Shown one piece after another: positions 1 to 8,442 of a stretch of 64,000 nt of DNA. Origin of the DNA: Chitinophaga sp. 180180018-3 (GTDB lineage Bacteria; Bacteroidota; Bacteroidia; Chitinophagales; Chitinophagaceae). Under the pieces are notes generated by a model. It saw only the letters and a program-made list of their open reading frames with translations. It searched no databases and was not told the DNA's origin. The stretch is taken from the NCBI RefSeq assembly GCF_037893185.1, contig NZ_CP140772.1, forward strand, positions 1,798,001-1,862,000. Direction: 5' to 3'. A program made the translations under genes and the position numbers. Every line of letters begins with the position of its first letter. Positions within the stretch are counted from its first letter, which is position 1.

Positions 1-749
1 ATGGCCGTTTGCAGGCTGCGAACGCTATACCAGGTACAGCTGTTTCAATAAACGTGGATAATGCTCCGTTGAGCGAAGCTGGATTAGCTTATGCAAAAGC
101 ATCTGCCTACAAAATTCTGATGAATGGTGTACATACGGTAACCCTGAATGACGCCAGCGGTAAAAAACTGGCAGAACAGCAGGTCACTATTAATGGCAGC
201 GACAACTACACTGCGTGGGCATATCCTGACGAGAACGGCCAGCCTGTATTAAAGGTGGTGGCGAATAATCTCAGTGGTAATTTCTACATCGGCAATAATA
301 AAGGCGACGATGGCAGCAACGATCAATACACCGTTTCGATGCCATTCAAAGTACGTTTCCTGAATCTCTCCACCGATGTTCCTGAATTGACATTTACAGA
401 AGCCAACGGCGCGCTGCTTTCGGGGTACCTGACCTTTAGCGGCACCGGAAGTCAGCATCTGGGAAGGGGATATGTAGTTACTGATCAGCCATATATTCTC
501 TTTGGCGTGCTGCTGGGGATCAATAGACTGATGGCGTATGCTTCAAAACCAGGCATTTTGCCCGGCGATTGGATCAGGGAAGTACCGCAGCTGAAGGGTA
601 CGGATTTCGTTGCCCGTCCGGAGTTATATAACGGTAACATACCTGCATTCGAAACAGGCGTGTATACCGTAGCGCTGACAGGCAGCTTACATCCTAAGAA
701 CCCGGGTGATGCGCCAGCGAAAATGATCATCATCAAGCATAATCAATAA
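1..749 (+). CDS. DUF4397-like surface protein, 5' end cut off by window
   Basis: The frame is open from position 3 to the left edge, so the true start and any signal peptide lie outside the window. TTG at position 9 is only the first possible alternative start. About 248 residues are visible. The stretch with VRFLNLSTDVPELTF resembles the repeated core of DUF4397 proteins, which are exported and often found next to fasciclin proteins in Bacteroidota. No catalytic motif is visible. It ends 8 bp before the next gene and is read in the same direction as the following six genes, which suggests one operon. Its function is unknown; a surface or adhesion role is inferred from context only. Confidence 0.6.
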   Translation, partial: GRLQAANAIPGTAVSINVDNAPLSEAGLAYAKASAYKILMNGVHTVTLNDASGKKLAEQQVTINGSDNYTAWAYPDENGQPVLKVVANNLSGNFYIGNNKGDDGSNDQYTVSMPFKVRFLNLSTDVPELTFTEANGALLSGYLTFSGTGSQHLGRGYVVTDQPYILFGVLLGINRLMAYASKPGILPGDWIREVPQLKGTDFVARPELYNGNIPAFETGVYTVALTGSLHPKNPGDAPAKMIIIKHNQ

Positions 750-757
750 CGACTATT

Positions 758-1918
758 ATGAAGTGTGTATATAAAAACAAACGGAATATTATTTGGGGAT
801 ATATAGCCGTCGTTGGTTTATTGATGGCCGGCTGCCGTAAAACGGATTTCCCCGATGTCAGCTCGCCGGCTTACCTCAGGGTATTCAACTGCCTGACCTA
901 TAACGTATCAATCGACAATAAAGATGCTCCGCAACCCTTTATGACTATGTTGATAGATCCTCAGCTGGATGCTTCGGGGGTACCGGTAGGCGCTGATGTA
1001 ACATTCGATTTTCTGGCAACAAGAGGACCGCTGGCGAGGCCATATCCGGATGCAGGTAATACTGCATTATGGCAGAAAGAATTCCCGGGTACGGCAAAGA
1101 TACCGGTGGGGCCTATTGTAAACGGATACGACCTCTCTGGTTACGGAATGGTTAAAAGCGGAAAGCACCGGTTTCTGTTTATGGCCCGGCCGCGCAGTAG
1201 CGATCCGTTTTACACATTGCCGGTGAGCGCAAGAAAAAAGGTATTGGCAGATACCACTGTTAACCTGGATCAGGGTGAGATTTATACCATGAACATCCTG
1301 GAGAAATCGGTGCGTACCCGTGAAACAGGCGTCTATCTTCGCAAGGAGCTGTTCACCAAAATACCGCTATCAGATTCTTTGGTATATACCAATTTCTACA
1401 ATCTTAGTTCGGAAGGGTATGCGCAAACTTACGTATTTGACGAAAACAGCGGCAACGTTTGTATCAGGGACACCATGAATATTTTTTATTCGCTGTACGC
1501 TAAAGGAAGGGCTATCCCGGGATTTACGAATGTTTTCACAGGAGGTATAGTCAGATCCCAGGATCCGGTAGTGCATCCTTACAACAGCTTCCCGCTTTTT
1601 CCTGATTCAACCGCCAGTCACATTTATGCAGGCACCGCTGGTCAGCTGTTTAATATCCTGAGCCCTGGAACTCCGCCGGATCAGGGCTTACAGTCTGGCA
1701 CCGCTAAAGGTTCTTATACTTCGTTTGCGCTTGGACCTGAAGCACCGGTAGCAGTATTTAACCTGGGAGGCGACGTGCGTACAGGAATGGTTATCACCGT
1801 TTATTCCGGTATATATAACCCACGGTCATTTGCCACTATCAATACCGTAGAGTATGTGAACGGCAATATGTATATCACTACGCTGCAACGCCGCTATGAT
1901 CCGCCAATCTATAAATAA
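758..1918 (+). CDS. Lipoprotein of the fasciclin operon, DUF4397-like
   Basis: This is a 386-residue protein with a type II signal peptide: a charged N-terminus, a hydrophobic stretch and the lipobox LMAGC with Cys26, so it is probably membrane-anchored on the periplasmic or surface side. The start of the mature part (YLRVFNCL, then VSIDNKDAP) is like the DUF4397 fold, but the rest is divergent and I do not recognise a named family with certainty. It lies 8 bp after the preceding gene and 7 bp before the first fasciclin gene, so the genes are probably co-transcribed. No enzymatic motif is visible. Confidence 0.6.
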   Translation: MKCVYKNKRNIIWGYIAVVGLLMAGCRKTDFPDVSSPAYLRVFNCLTYNVSIDNKDAPQPFMTMLIDPQLDASGVPVGADVTFDFLATRGPLARPYPDAGNTALWQKEFPGTAKIPVGPIVNGYDLSGYGMVKSGKHRFLFMARPRSSDPFYTLPVSARKKVLADTTVNLDQGEIYTMNILEKSVRTRETGVYLRKELFTKIPLSDSLVYTNFYNLSSEGYAQTYVFDENSGNVCIRDTMNIFYSLYAKGRAIPGFTNVFTGGIVRSQDPVVHPYNSFPLFPDSTASHIYAGTAGQLFNILSPGTPPDQGLQSGTAKGSYTSFALGPEAPVAVFNLGGDVRTGMVITVYSGIYNPRSFATINTVEYVNGNMYITTLQRRYDPPIYK

Positions 1919-1925
1919 TTCAACC

Positions 1926-2948
1926 ATGAGAAGAAATTTCATTTTTTATATAACGCTGTTAATGTTGCTGGCGGGCGCCTGTAAAAAAATAGATGTTACA
2001 GAAGATAACCACACCAGTGATATACGCTCGGTTGGTGACTTCGTTCGCAATAACTATGATCTCAGCCTGCTCAACGCTGCATTACAGAAAACAGGTTTCC
2101 TTGACAGTCTGAATGCGGAAGGGCCATTCACCCTGTGGGCGCCGGATAATACCGCGTTTAACAATATTGGTATTATGAAGCCGGAAGACTTTAATGGGAT
2201 GAATGCCGACAGTCTTCGTACCAGCCTGAAGAATCTGGTGATAAAGGATCGCTTATACATCGCCAATTTACCTACACAGCTGGATAGCCGGTATCCCTGC
2301 CTCGGTGGTATGCAATGCTATTTATCCGTAGGTGTGATTGGTACTAACCCCGATGCATTTCCTGTTACATTCAATGGTAGCTGGATATATGATGCACCCA
2401 AGCGGAATCTGGCCATGAAGAACGGGGTAATACATATCATGAAGGCAGTACCAAAGTATCGGGAGCAAAGTACCCAGGACTTCCTGGCAGCAGATACGAG
2501 CCTTTCCCTTTTCGTAGTGCTGCTGAAGAAAACCAATCAATGGGATACGCTGAAAACAGCCGGGCCTTTTACCATTTACGCACCGGTCAATGCAGCTTTC
2601 CTGAATTACAACCTCACCGCCGACAGTATTAACAAACTGGATGTAAGCCGTTACAACCCACTGGCATTTAATATTTATACGCTGGGTTTGAAACCACACC
2701 ATATCCTGATGGGTGATTTCGGGGTAATAGGTGCCTACAGTGAGAAACTGAATCTGGGTAGCGGTTATACCATGAACCCTGGCTTCTCATTCACTTTATG
2801 GGCTCCCAATGGTCAATGGGGATATCACGGTCCGAACACCGTTACTATTGCTGATGGTGCAAAAGGGCAGGATATCATGGTCACAAACGGTGTGATAAAC
2901 CACCTCAACAATATCCTGCTTTATCCTGATTCACTTTTAATCAAGTAA
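1926..2948 (+). CDS. Fasciclin (FAS1) domain lipoprotein 1
   Basis: The ATG at 1926 is chosen over an in-frame start at 1896, because it sits directly before a lipoprotein signal peptide (MLLAGAC, Cys19) and does not overlap the preceding gene. The 340-residue product has two FAS1 domains, about residues 33-175 and 183-335. Each shows the family marks: a GPFT(L/I)(W/Y)AP..(T/N).AF box near the start and an NGVI(H/N) box near the end. FAS1 domains mediate adhesion between cells or to matrix; here the protein is probably outer-membrane anchored. It is the first of three consecutive FAS1 lipoproteins. The second domain ends in a longer, less typical C-terminal part. Confidence 0.85.
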   Translation: MRRNFIFYITLLMLLAGACKKIDVTEDNHTSDIRSVGDFVRNNYDLSLLNAALQKTGFLDSLNAEGPFTLWAPDNTAFNNIGIMKPEDFNGMNADSLRTSLKNLVIKDRLYIANLPTQLDSRYPCLGGMQCYLSVGVIGTNPDAFPVTFNGSWIYDAPKRNLAMKNGVIHIMKAVPKYREQSTQDFLAADTSLSLFVVLLKKTNQWDTLKTAGPFTIYAPVNAAFLNYNLTADSINKLDVSRYNPLAFNIYTLGLKPHHILMGDFGVIGAYSEKLNLGSGYTMNPGFSFTLWAPNGQWGYHGPNTVTIADGAKGQDIMVTNGVINHLNNILLYPDSLLIK

Positions 2949-2957
2949 AAACCGGAA

Positions 2958-4127
2958 ATGATGAAGAGAAAATATTTCATATATACGTTTACGTTATCGA
3001 TCCTTTTCCTTTCTGCGTGCCGGCTGAAAGATGCGCAGGTAACACCGGTAGGTAAGCCTATCGAGTACAGCGGTCCGTCATTGCTGATCAGGAAACTGCT
3101 GGATAGTACCAATCTTACTATTTACAAAGCGATATGGAAGAAGGTAAACATGGATTCCGTGATTGATGCAGGAGGATACCAGGCTTATACCCTGCTGGCG
3201 CCTTCGGACGATGCTTTTACAAAGGCGGGCATCACTGCTGATAAAGTGAACAGTATACCGGTAGAACAACTGGATACGCTGCTGCTTTACCATGTGTTGG
3301 ATACCTGGTTATCAGGCATTCAGTTGAAGCAACTGAATGGGAGTAACAACATGAAGTCGCTGCTGAGACGTATAGACTATCCCGGGTATTACAGTAACAA
3401 TCCTTTTATCTATTATCAATACCTGGGGCTTCATGGCGGCAAGCTGATGGTAAACGGGAAACCACATCCGCTCAACGCGCTGGAGGCTACTAACGGAACA
3501 ATTTACATACTGGATGAAGTATTGAAGAAACCGGAGCAGGATATGTATGAGTACCTGGGCAGTAACCCTGATTTCTTTTACTTTATGGAATCAGTCCGGA
3601 TTAACGATAGTATTTACAAGACTTCCTGGGCAAACCCGCAACTGACAAGGTTGCTGCAAACTACCTCCGATCATCGTTCGTTTACGCTGTTTGCGCCCAC
3701 CAACAGGGCCTTTCAGCAAAGTGGTTTTAAAACCGTTGATGATATCCGTCAACGAGCACTGTTGTACCCGGTAGATTGGGCACATTATGACAATAACAAT
3801 TACTACGTGTACCCGACCACGTCGATGGACACCGTACTTTCTGCCAACCACCTGGATTATAACGGAGGAATGCGGGTGAATTACCCGTTGGTGCTCTTTT
3901 CGAATGATCTGACAGACAATCCCTCCCTGTCAGGGTTTCAGATTAGTCCGGGTTCGCAATATCACGAAGGGCCTCAGTTTATCAGGCTCAATTTCACCAG
4001 CAGTAATGGCGCCATCATGGTAAAACAAACCGGTTCAGCACTCCCGGCCCGCAAGCTGGTAACCACTGACCTGTTGCTCCGCAATGGTGTTATACATGTG
4101 ATCGACGACGGATTGTTCATGCCATAA
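2958..4127 (+). CDS. Fasciclin (FAS1) domain lipoprotein 2
   Basis: This is a 389-residue lipoprotein (lipobox LFLSAC, Cys21; the ATG at 2961 is an equally possible start). The first FAS1 domain covers about residues 45-192, with YTLLAPSDDAF and NGTIYILDEVL as its hallmark boxes. The second covers about residues 197-387, with FTLFAPTNRAF and NGVIHVIDDGL. The second domain has a long insertion rich in Tyr and Asn before the closing box. The gene follows the previous fasciclin gene by 9 bp. The role is inferred to be surface adhesion or structural; FAS1 domains have no catalytic motif to confirm. Confidence 0.85.
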   Translation: MMKRKYFIYTFTLSILFLSACRLKDAQVTPVGKPIEYSGPSLLIRKLLDSTNLTIYKAIWKKVNMDSVIDAGGYQAYTLLAPSDDAFTKAGITADKVNSIPVEQLDTLLLYHVLDTWLSGIQLKQLNGSNNMKSLLRRIDYPGYYSNNPFIYYQYLGLHGGKLMVNGKPHPLNALEATNGTIYILDEVLKKPEQDMYEYLGSNPDFFYFMESVRINDSIYKTSWANPQLTRLLQTTSDHRSFTLFAPTNRAFQQSGFKTVDDIRQRALLYPVDWAHYDNNNYYVYPTTSMDTVLSANHLDYNGGMRVNYPLVLFSNDLTDNPSLSGFQISPGSQYHEGPQFIRLNFTSSNGAIMVKQTGSALPARKLVTTDLLLRNGVIHVIDDGLFMP

Positions 4128-4154
4128 GCCTCATACATAAAAGCATATAGTAAG

Positions 4155-5132
4155 ATGAAGAAGAATATTTTGTTTTTTGCGTCGATGCTCTTATTGTTTT
4201 CCTGTAAGAAAGACGATAATAAGCCTTCGGGTTCCAGCCAGGACAGTAATAAGCTCCTGTATGTCATCGAGGATAATAAGTTCAATTTCTCCAATTTCAA
4301 TACGGCACTGACGGTGACGAATTTCAATACAACGTTATTGGATAATGGACCGTTTACAGTGCTGATACCGGATAATAACGCATTTCAGAAAGCAGGCTAT
4401 AATACTGACCAGGACGTGGCAAAAGAGAAAGGCGCCGTATTGGTGAACATGGTGAAATATCATACCCTGAAAGGATTATGGCAACTGGATAAGCTGCCGT
4501 TCCGGTTTAACCAGCCGGTGGTCACTTCTTCCGGTGCGCAGTTATTCATTACTCACTGGGTACATAATCAGGATACGGTAATTACTATCAACGGTACAAG
4601 GGTAACCGCCCAGAACCTGCCGGCCAGCAATGGTTTGATCCAGGTGATCAACACTGTGCTGAACCCGCTGACCCAGGATAAACTGAGCGATGCCATTGCA
4701 GCAGAGCCTTCGCTGACTTATTTCAATGCCGCCTTGCAACAGGCAGGATTGAAAGATCTGTTGAAAGGAGATGGACCGCTGACCGTGTTTGCCCCCAACA
4801 ACACAGCATTTATTGCAGCAGGCTTTCTTACCACCGACAGTATTGCACAAACAAGTCCGGCGGTGCTGCGTAATATGCTGCAGTTTCATATGCTGGCCAA
4901 CCGTCGCTTTGTATACGACTATGTATTGAGCACCGACAACTCCAATCAATCCCTGCAGAATATGCTTAATAGCAGTGCTACTACTGTGAACCTGCAGAAC
5001 TCCGGTAACGACTATACGATTACTATACAGGGAGCCGGGAATCTGCAACCCGCACAGGTAGTGAAACCTAACGTGCTAACCAATAACGGCGTATTACATA
5101 TCATTGATCAGGTGCTGGCGGAAAATTTCTGA
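4155..5132 (+). CDS. Fasciclin (FAS1) domain lipoprotein 3
   Basis: This is a 325-residue lipoprotein (MLLLFSC, Cys17, then KKDDNKP as a charged linker). It is the most regular of the three: FAS1 domain 1 covers about residues 35-172 (FTVLIPDNNAF, NGLIQVINTVL) and domain 2 about residues 178-324 (LTVFAPNNTAF, NGVLHIIDQVL). The protein ends right after the second domain. It lies 27 bp after fasciclin gene 2 and 25 bp before the TonB-dependent receptor gene. The domain count of two per protein is shared by all three paralogues, which suggests they arose by duplication and then diverged. Confidence 0.88.
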   Translation: MKKNILFFASMLLLFSCKKDDNKPSGSSQDSNKLLYVIEDNKFNFSNFNTALTVTNFNTTLLDNGPFTVLIPDNNAFQKAGYNTDQDVAKEKGAVLVNMVKYHTLKGLWQLDKLPFRFNQPVVTSSGAQLFITHWVHNQDTVITINGTRVTAQNLPASNGLIQVINTVLNPLTQDKLSDAIAAEPSLTYFNAALQQAGLKDLLKGDGPLTVFAPNNTAFIAAGFLTTDSIAQTSPAVLRNMLQFHMLANRRFVYDYVLSTDNSNQSLQNMLNSSATTVNLQNSGNDYTITIQGAGNLQPAQVVKPNVLTNNGVLHIIDQVLAENF

Positions 5133-5157
5133 TGCGTTCACTAAAAAAGATCCGAAA

Positions 5158-8100
5158 ATGAAAAAGATATATACATTATTGTGCCTGTTGTGTTTACTGT
5201 TGACGACGCAACTGAAGGCACAGGAAACCAGCGGGCGGCTCGATGGGCGCGTGCTGGACGGTAAAGGGCAGCCTGTGCCCGGTGTGACGGTGCAGGCTGT
5301 TCATACGCCAACGGGTACACGTTATGGTACCATTGCAGGCAACGATGGGCGTTATCATCTCGCCGGACTTCGTATAGGTGGTCCGTATACCGTACAGGCC
5401 ACTATGATGGGCATGGGCACTCAGGTCCGGGAAGGTTTGCAGATCCGCCTGGGGGAACCGTTGCAGCTAACGTTGGTGCTGGAAGACTCTAAGAAGCAGT
5501 TGTCGGAAGTGGTGGTGAAAGGCGCAAAAACCGTGAAAGCGAATACTTACGGAGCAGGCCAGAATATCAGTGGTGCACAATTGAAAAACATGCCCACCAT
5601 CAACCGGAGCATACAGGATATGACCCGTCTGGTACCACAGGCTTCCAAGGATAACTCTTTCGGGGGTACGAATTTCCGCTACAACAACGTAACGCTGGAT
5701 GGCGCCATCAACAACGATGCGATTGGCTTCAGTCCTTCTGTGGGAGGGATTACCGGTACCTCCGGAATGCCTGGTTCCAGCACTCATACCAACCCGGTAT
5801 CGATGGATGCGATTGAAGATATGCAGGTATACCTCGCGCCATTCGATGTGAAGATTGGTAACTTCACCGGCGGTAGCATCAATGCCGTAACCCGTAGTGG
5901 TACCAACAACTTTACAGGCTCCGTATACGCTTTCGGCAGAAACGCCGCTATTACGGGTAAAGACAAAGCTGGTTCGCTGGGTAAGATGAACAGCGACTTT
6001 TACGATTATCAAACAGGTATCCGCATCGGATTTCCGATCATTAAAGATAAATTGTTCTTCTTTACGAATGAGGAAATGACCGGTCGCCGTGATCCGGCAC
6101 AGCTCATGGCAGGCCAGTCTGAAACAGCGCAGATACTGAGCGTAAAAGACGAACAGGATATCCGCAACGCTACCCTGCAACGCTACGGTAAAGCATTTGA
6201 TCCGGGAACAGGTGGTGCGTTCAACGCCAGCAGCAGTTCGAAGAAGTTCTTTAACCGCCTCGACTGGAACATCAACGACCGGAATCAGCTGTCGATCCGC
6301 AACAACACCATCCTTTCTGAAGCAGTGATCATGGACCGCGACCAGGCCGATTTCCGCTTCACGAGCATGGCGTATAAACAAACCAATAACCAGACCTCTA
6401 CGGTAGCTGAACTGAAAACCCGCATCAATCCAAAGCTGGCGAACAGCCTGGTGGTGGGTTACACTGTGGTGAACGACAAACGCGATCCGCAGTCGGATCC
6501 TTCATTGCCACAGGTGCAGATCATGGGCCGTACACCCGGTACCACTATTTACCTGGGTACAGACAGGGAGGCCGCCATTTTTAATATGCAGCAGCGCACC
6601 TGGGAAATTACCGACAACCTCACCTGGTACAAGGGAAAACATACTTTCCTGTTTGGTACACACAACGAATTGTATCATATCAACTATGGTTTTGTGAACA
6701 GCTGGAATGGCCGTGTGGATTACCTGAGCATTGATGATTACCTGAATAATAATCCGTGGAGAGTAAGAGGAAGTTACAATTATACTGATAACAGCAGGGA
6801 CTATATCATGGCACATCCGCAGTCGTTCAACCTGGATATGTTGAGTGCTTATGCACAGGATGAGATTCAGCTGACGGATAAACTGAAGATTACTCCCGGA
6901 GTGAGGGTGGATTACACCTTACTACCGGTGAAGCCTATACTGAGCGATAAAACCAGAACAGCTATCCAGGATGGATACCTGGGAACTACCTATTACTATA
7001 CACCTTTAAACCAGATCAGGAATAGTTATTTTAACCGGGTGCAGATCTCTCCGCGCCTGGGATTTCGTTATGACTGGCTGGGCGATCAAAGCCTGATCCT
7101 GCGCGGCGGTATCGGTATGTTTACCGGCAGAATTCCGCTGGCATGGCTGGCTTACGCCTACTACAACAATGGCGACACCTATGGCGCATTCGATCAGAAG
7201 GCCGATCAGCAGGCATTTGTAAAAGGTACCGATCCGCTTAAACCCAGTGGTAATGGCATCGGTGGATTCATCGGGCAGAACGGAGCGGTGCTGAATAACA
7301 AGAACAGCGGTAAAACGCAGGTAGATGTCGTAGATAACAACTTCGTGATGCCGAAAGTACTGCGTACAAGTCTGGCTATGGATTACACTACTCCAACCGG
7401 ATATAAATTCACTATTGAGGGTATTTATACCAAGAGTTTGAAAGATGTGATGTTCCGGCAGGTGAATATCAAAGACGATCCGCGCTATTATGGTTATGAC
7501 GTGAACCAGGTACAGCCGGTATTCAGCGGTAACATTGACCCGCGTTTCGCCAATGCTTATGAATTAAGCAATACCAATAAAGGATACAGATATAATGTAA
7601 CAGGAAGCATCAACCGCAATTTTGAATTTGGTTTGAATGCAGGCGTTTCCTATACCTATGGAGAATCGAAGGATGTATCCAACGGTATTCGTAACTCCAT
7701 GGAAAGTAACTGGCAGCTGAACCAGGCATTGAATCCCAATAACCCGGATCTGGCATACTCTAATTTCGATATCCGTCACAGGATCGTAGTACATGCCGAT
7801 TACCGGAAAGCCTGGGATAAGAAGTGGGTCAGCAGTTTTTCGCTGTTTGTGAGTGCACAGTCCGGCTCTCCGTTTAGCTATGGTATCGTGAACAACAGTA
7901 TCCAGGGATTGCCTCAGCAGGTGAGCCTGGTGTACATACCACAGGCTTCAGAGGCAATCCGTTATTTCCAGGATTATACAGATGCTGCCGGCAATGCAGT
8001 AACAGCCGCAGCACAGGCAGATGCCTTCAATCGTTTTGTGGATGGAAATGCTTATCTGCGCAGCCGCAGAGGAGGTTTTACAGAACGTAATACCGGTCGT

Positions 8101-8418
8101 ACGCCATGGAATACACAGGCCGACTTCCACTTCGCGCAGGAGTATCATTTCTCTGCACGTCCGGGTAGCAGCTATCTGACATTTACGCTGGATATCATGA
8201 ATCTCACTAACCTGTTGAACAAAGACTGGGGCAGGGTTTACTTCTCTCCCAATACCTTTAACTCAACAGCCAGTGTGGGATTGACGCCATTTTATCCCGG
8301 CCGTCAGAGTAAGGATAACTACCCGGTATATATGTTTACCGATCCGGGTAAACCGTACTCCATCGATTTCTTTAGCTCCCGGTATCAGTTGCAGCTGGGG
8401 ATGAGGTATTCATTTTAA
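5158..8418 (+). CDS. Oar-like TonB-dependent outer-membrane protein
   Basis: The ATG at 5158 is chosen because it begins a clean signal peptide (MKKIYTLLCLLCLLLTTQLKAQ region) and leaves a gap after the previous gene. The mature part of the 1086-residue product starts with a carboxypeptidase-regulatory-like beta-sandwich (about residues 25-110, with GRVLDGKGQPVPGVTV). A plug domain follows (about 120-260, with GGSINAVTRSGTNNF), then a long beta-barrel ending in an aromatic C-terminus (RYSF). This arrangement matches Oar/OmpA-related TonB receptors rather than SusC: no STN domain is present and there is no SusD partner. It should import or export a large substrate using TonB energy. The substrate cannot be read from the sequence. 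Confidence 0.85.
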   Translation: MKKIYTLLCLLCLLLTTQLKAQETSGRLDGRVLDGKGQPVPGVTVQAVHTPTGTRYGTIAGNDGRYHLAGLRIGGPYTVQATMMGMGTQVREGLQIRLGEPLQLTLVLEDSKKQLSEVVVKGAKTVKANTYGAGQNISGAQLKNMPTINRSIQDMTRLVPQASKDNSFGGTNFRYNNVTLDGAINNDAIGFSPSVGGITGTSGMPGSSTHTNPVSMDAIEDMQVYLAPFDVKIGNFTGGSINAVTRSGTNNFTGSVYAFGRNAAITGKDKAGSLGKMNSDFYDYQTGIRIGFPIIKDKLFFFTNEEMTGRRDPAQLMAGQSETAQILSVKDEQDIRNATLQRYGKAFDPGTGGAFNASSSSKKFFNRLDWNINDRNQLSIRNNTILSEAVIMDRDQADFRFTSMAYKQTNNQTSTVAELKTRINPKLANSLVVGYTVVNDKRDPQSDPSLPQVQIMGRTPGTTIYLGTDREAAIFNMQQRTWEITDNLTWYKGKHTFLFGTHNELYHINYGFVNSWNGRVDYLSIDDYLNNNPWRVRGSYNYTDNSRDYIMAHPQSFNLDMLSAYAQDEIQLTDKLKITPGVRVDYTLLPVKPILSDKTRTAIQDGYLGTTYYYTPLNQIRNSYFNRVQISPRLGFRYDWLGDQSLILRGGIGMFTGRIPLAWLAYAYYNNGDTYGAFDQKADQQAFVKGTDPLKPSGNGIGGFIGQNGAVLNNKNSGKTQVDVVDNNFVMPKVLRTSLAMDYTTPTGYKFTIEGIYTKSLKDVMFRQVNIKDDPRYYGYDVNQVQPVFSGNIDPRFANAYELSNTNKGYRYNVTGSINRNFEFGLNAGVSYTYGESKDVSNGIRNSMESNWQLNQALNPNNPDLAYSNFDIRHRIVVHADYRKAWDKKWVSSFSLFVSAQSGSPFSYGIVNNSIQGLPQQVSLVYIPQASEAIRYFQDYTDAAGNAVTAAAQADAFNRFVDGNAYLRSRRGGFTERNTGRTPWNTQADFHFAQEYHFSARPGSSYLTFTLDIMNLTNLLNKDWGRVYFSPNTFNSTASVGLTPFYPGRQSKDNYPVYMFTDPGKPYSIDFFSSRYQLQLGMRYSF

Positions 8419-8442
8419 GGTATCAATGTCAAACCAAAAGCA

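Noticed and set aside
4542..5048. 168-residue minus-strand frame
   Set aside because: It is antisense to fasciclin gene 3 with no domain of its own.
5467..6381. 304-residue minus-strand frame
   Set aside because: It is antisense to the Oar-like receptor, a shadow of codon bias. The plus frame has clear domain evidence.
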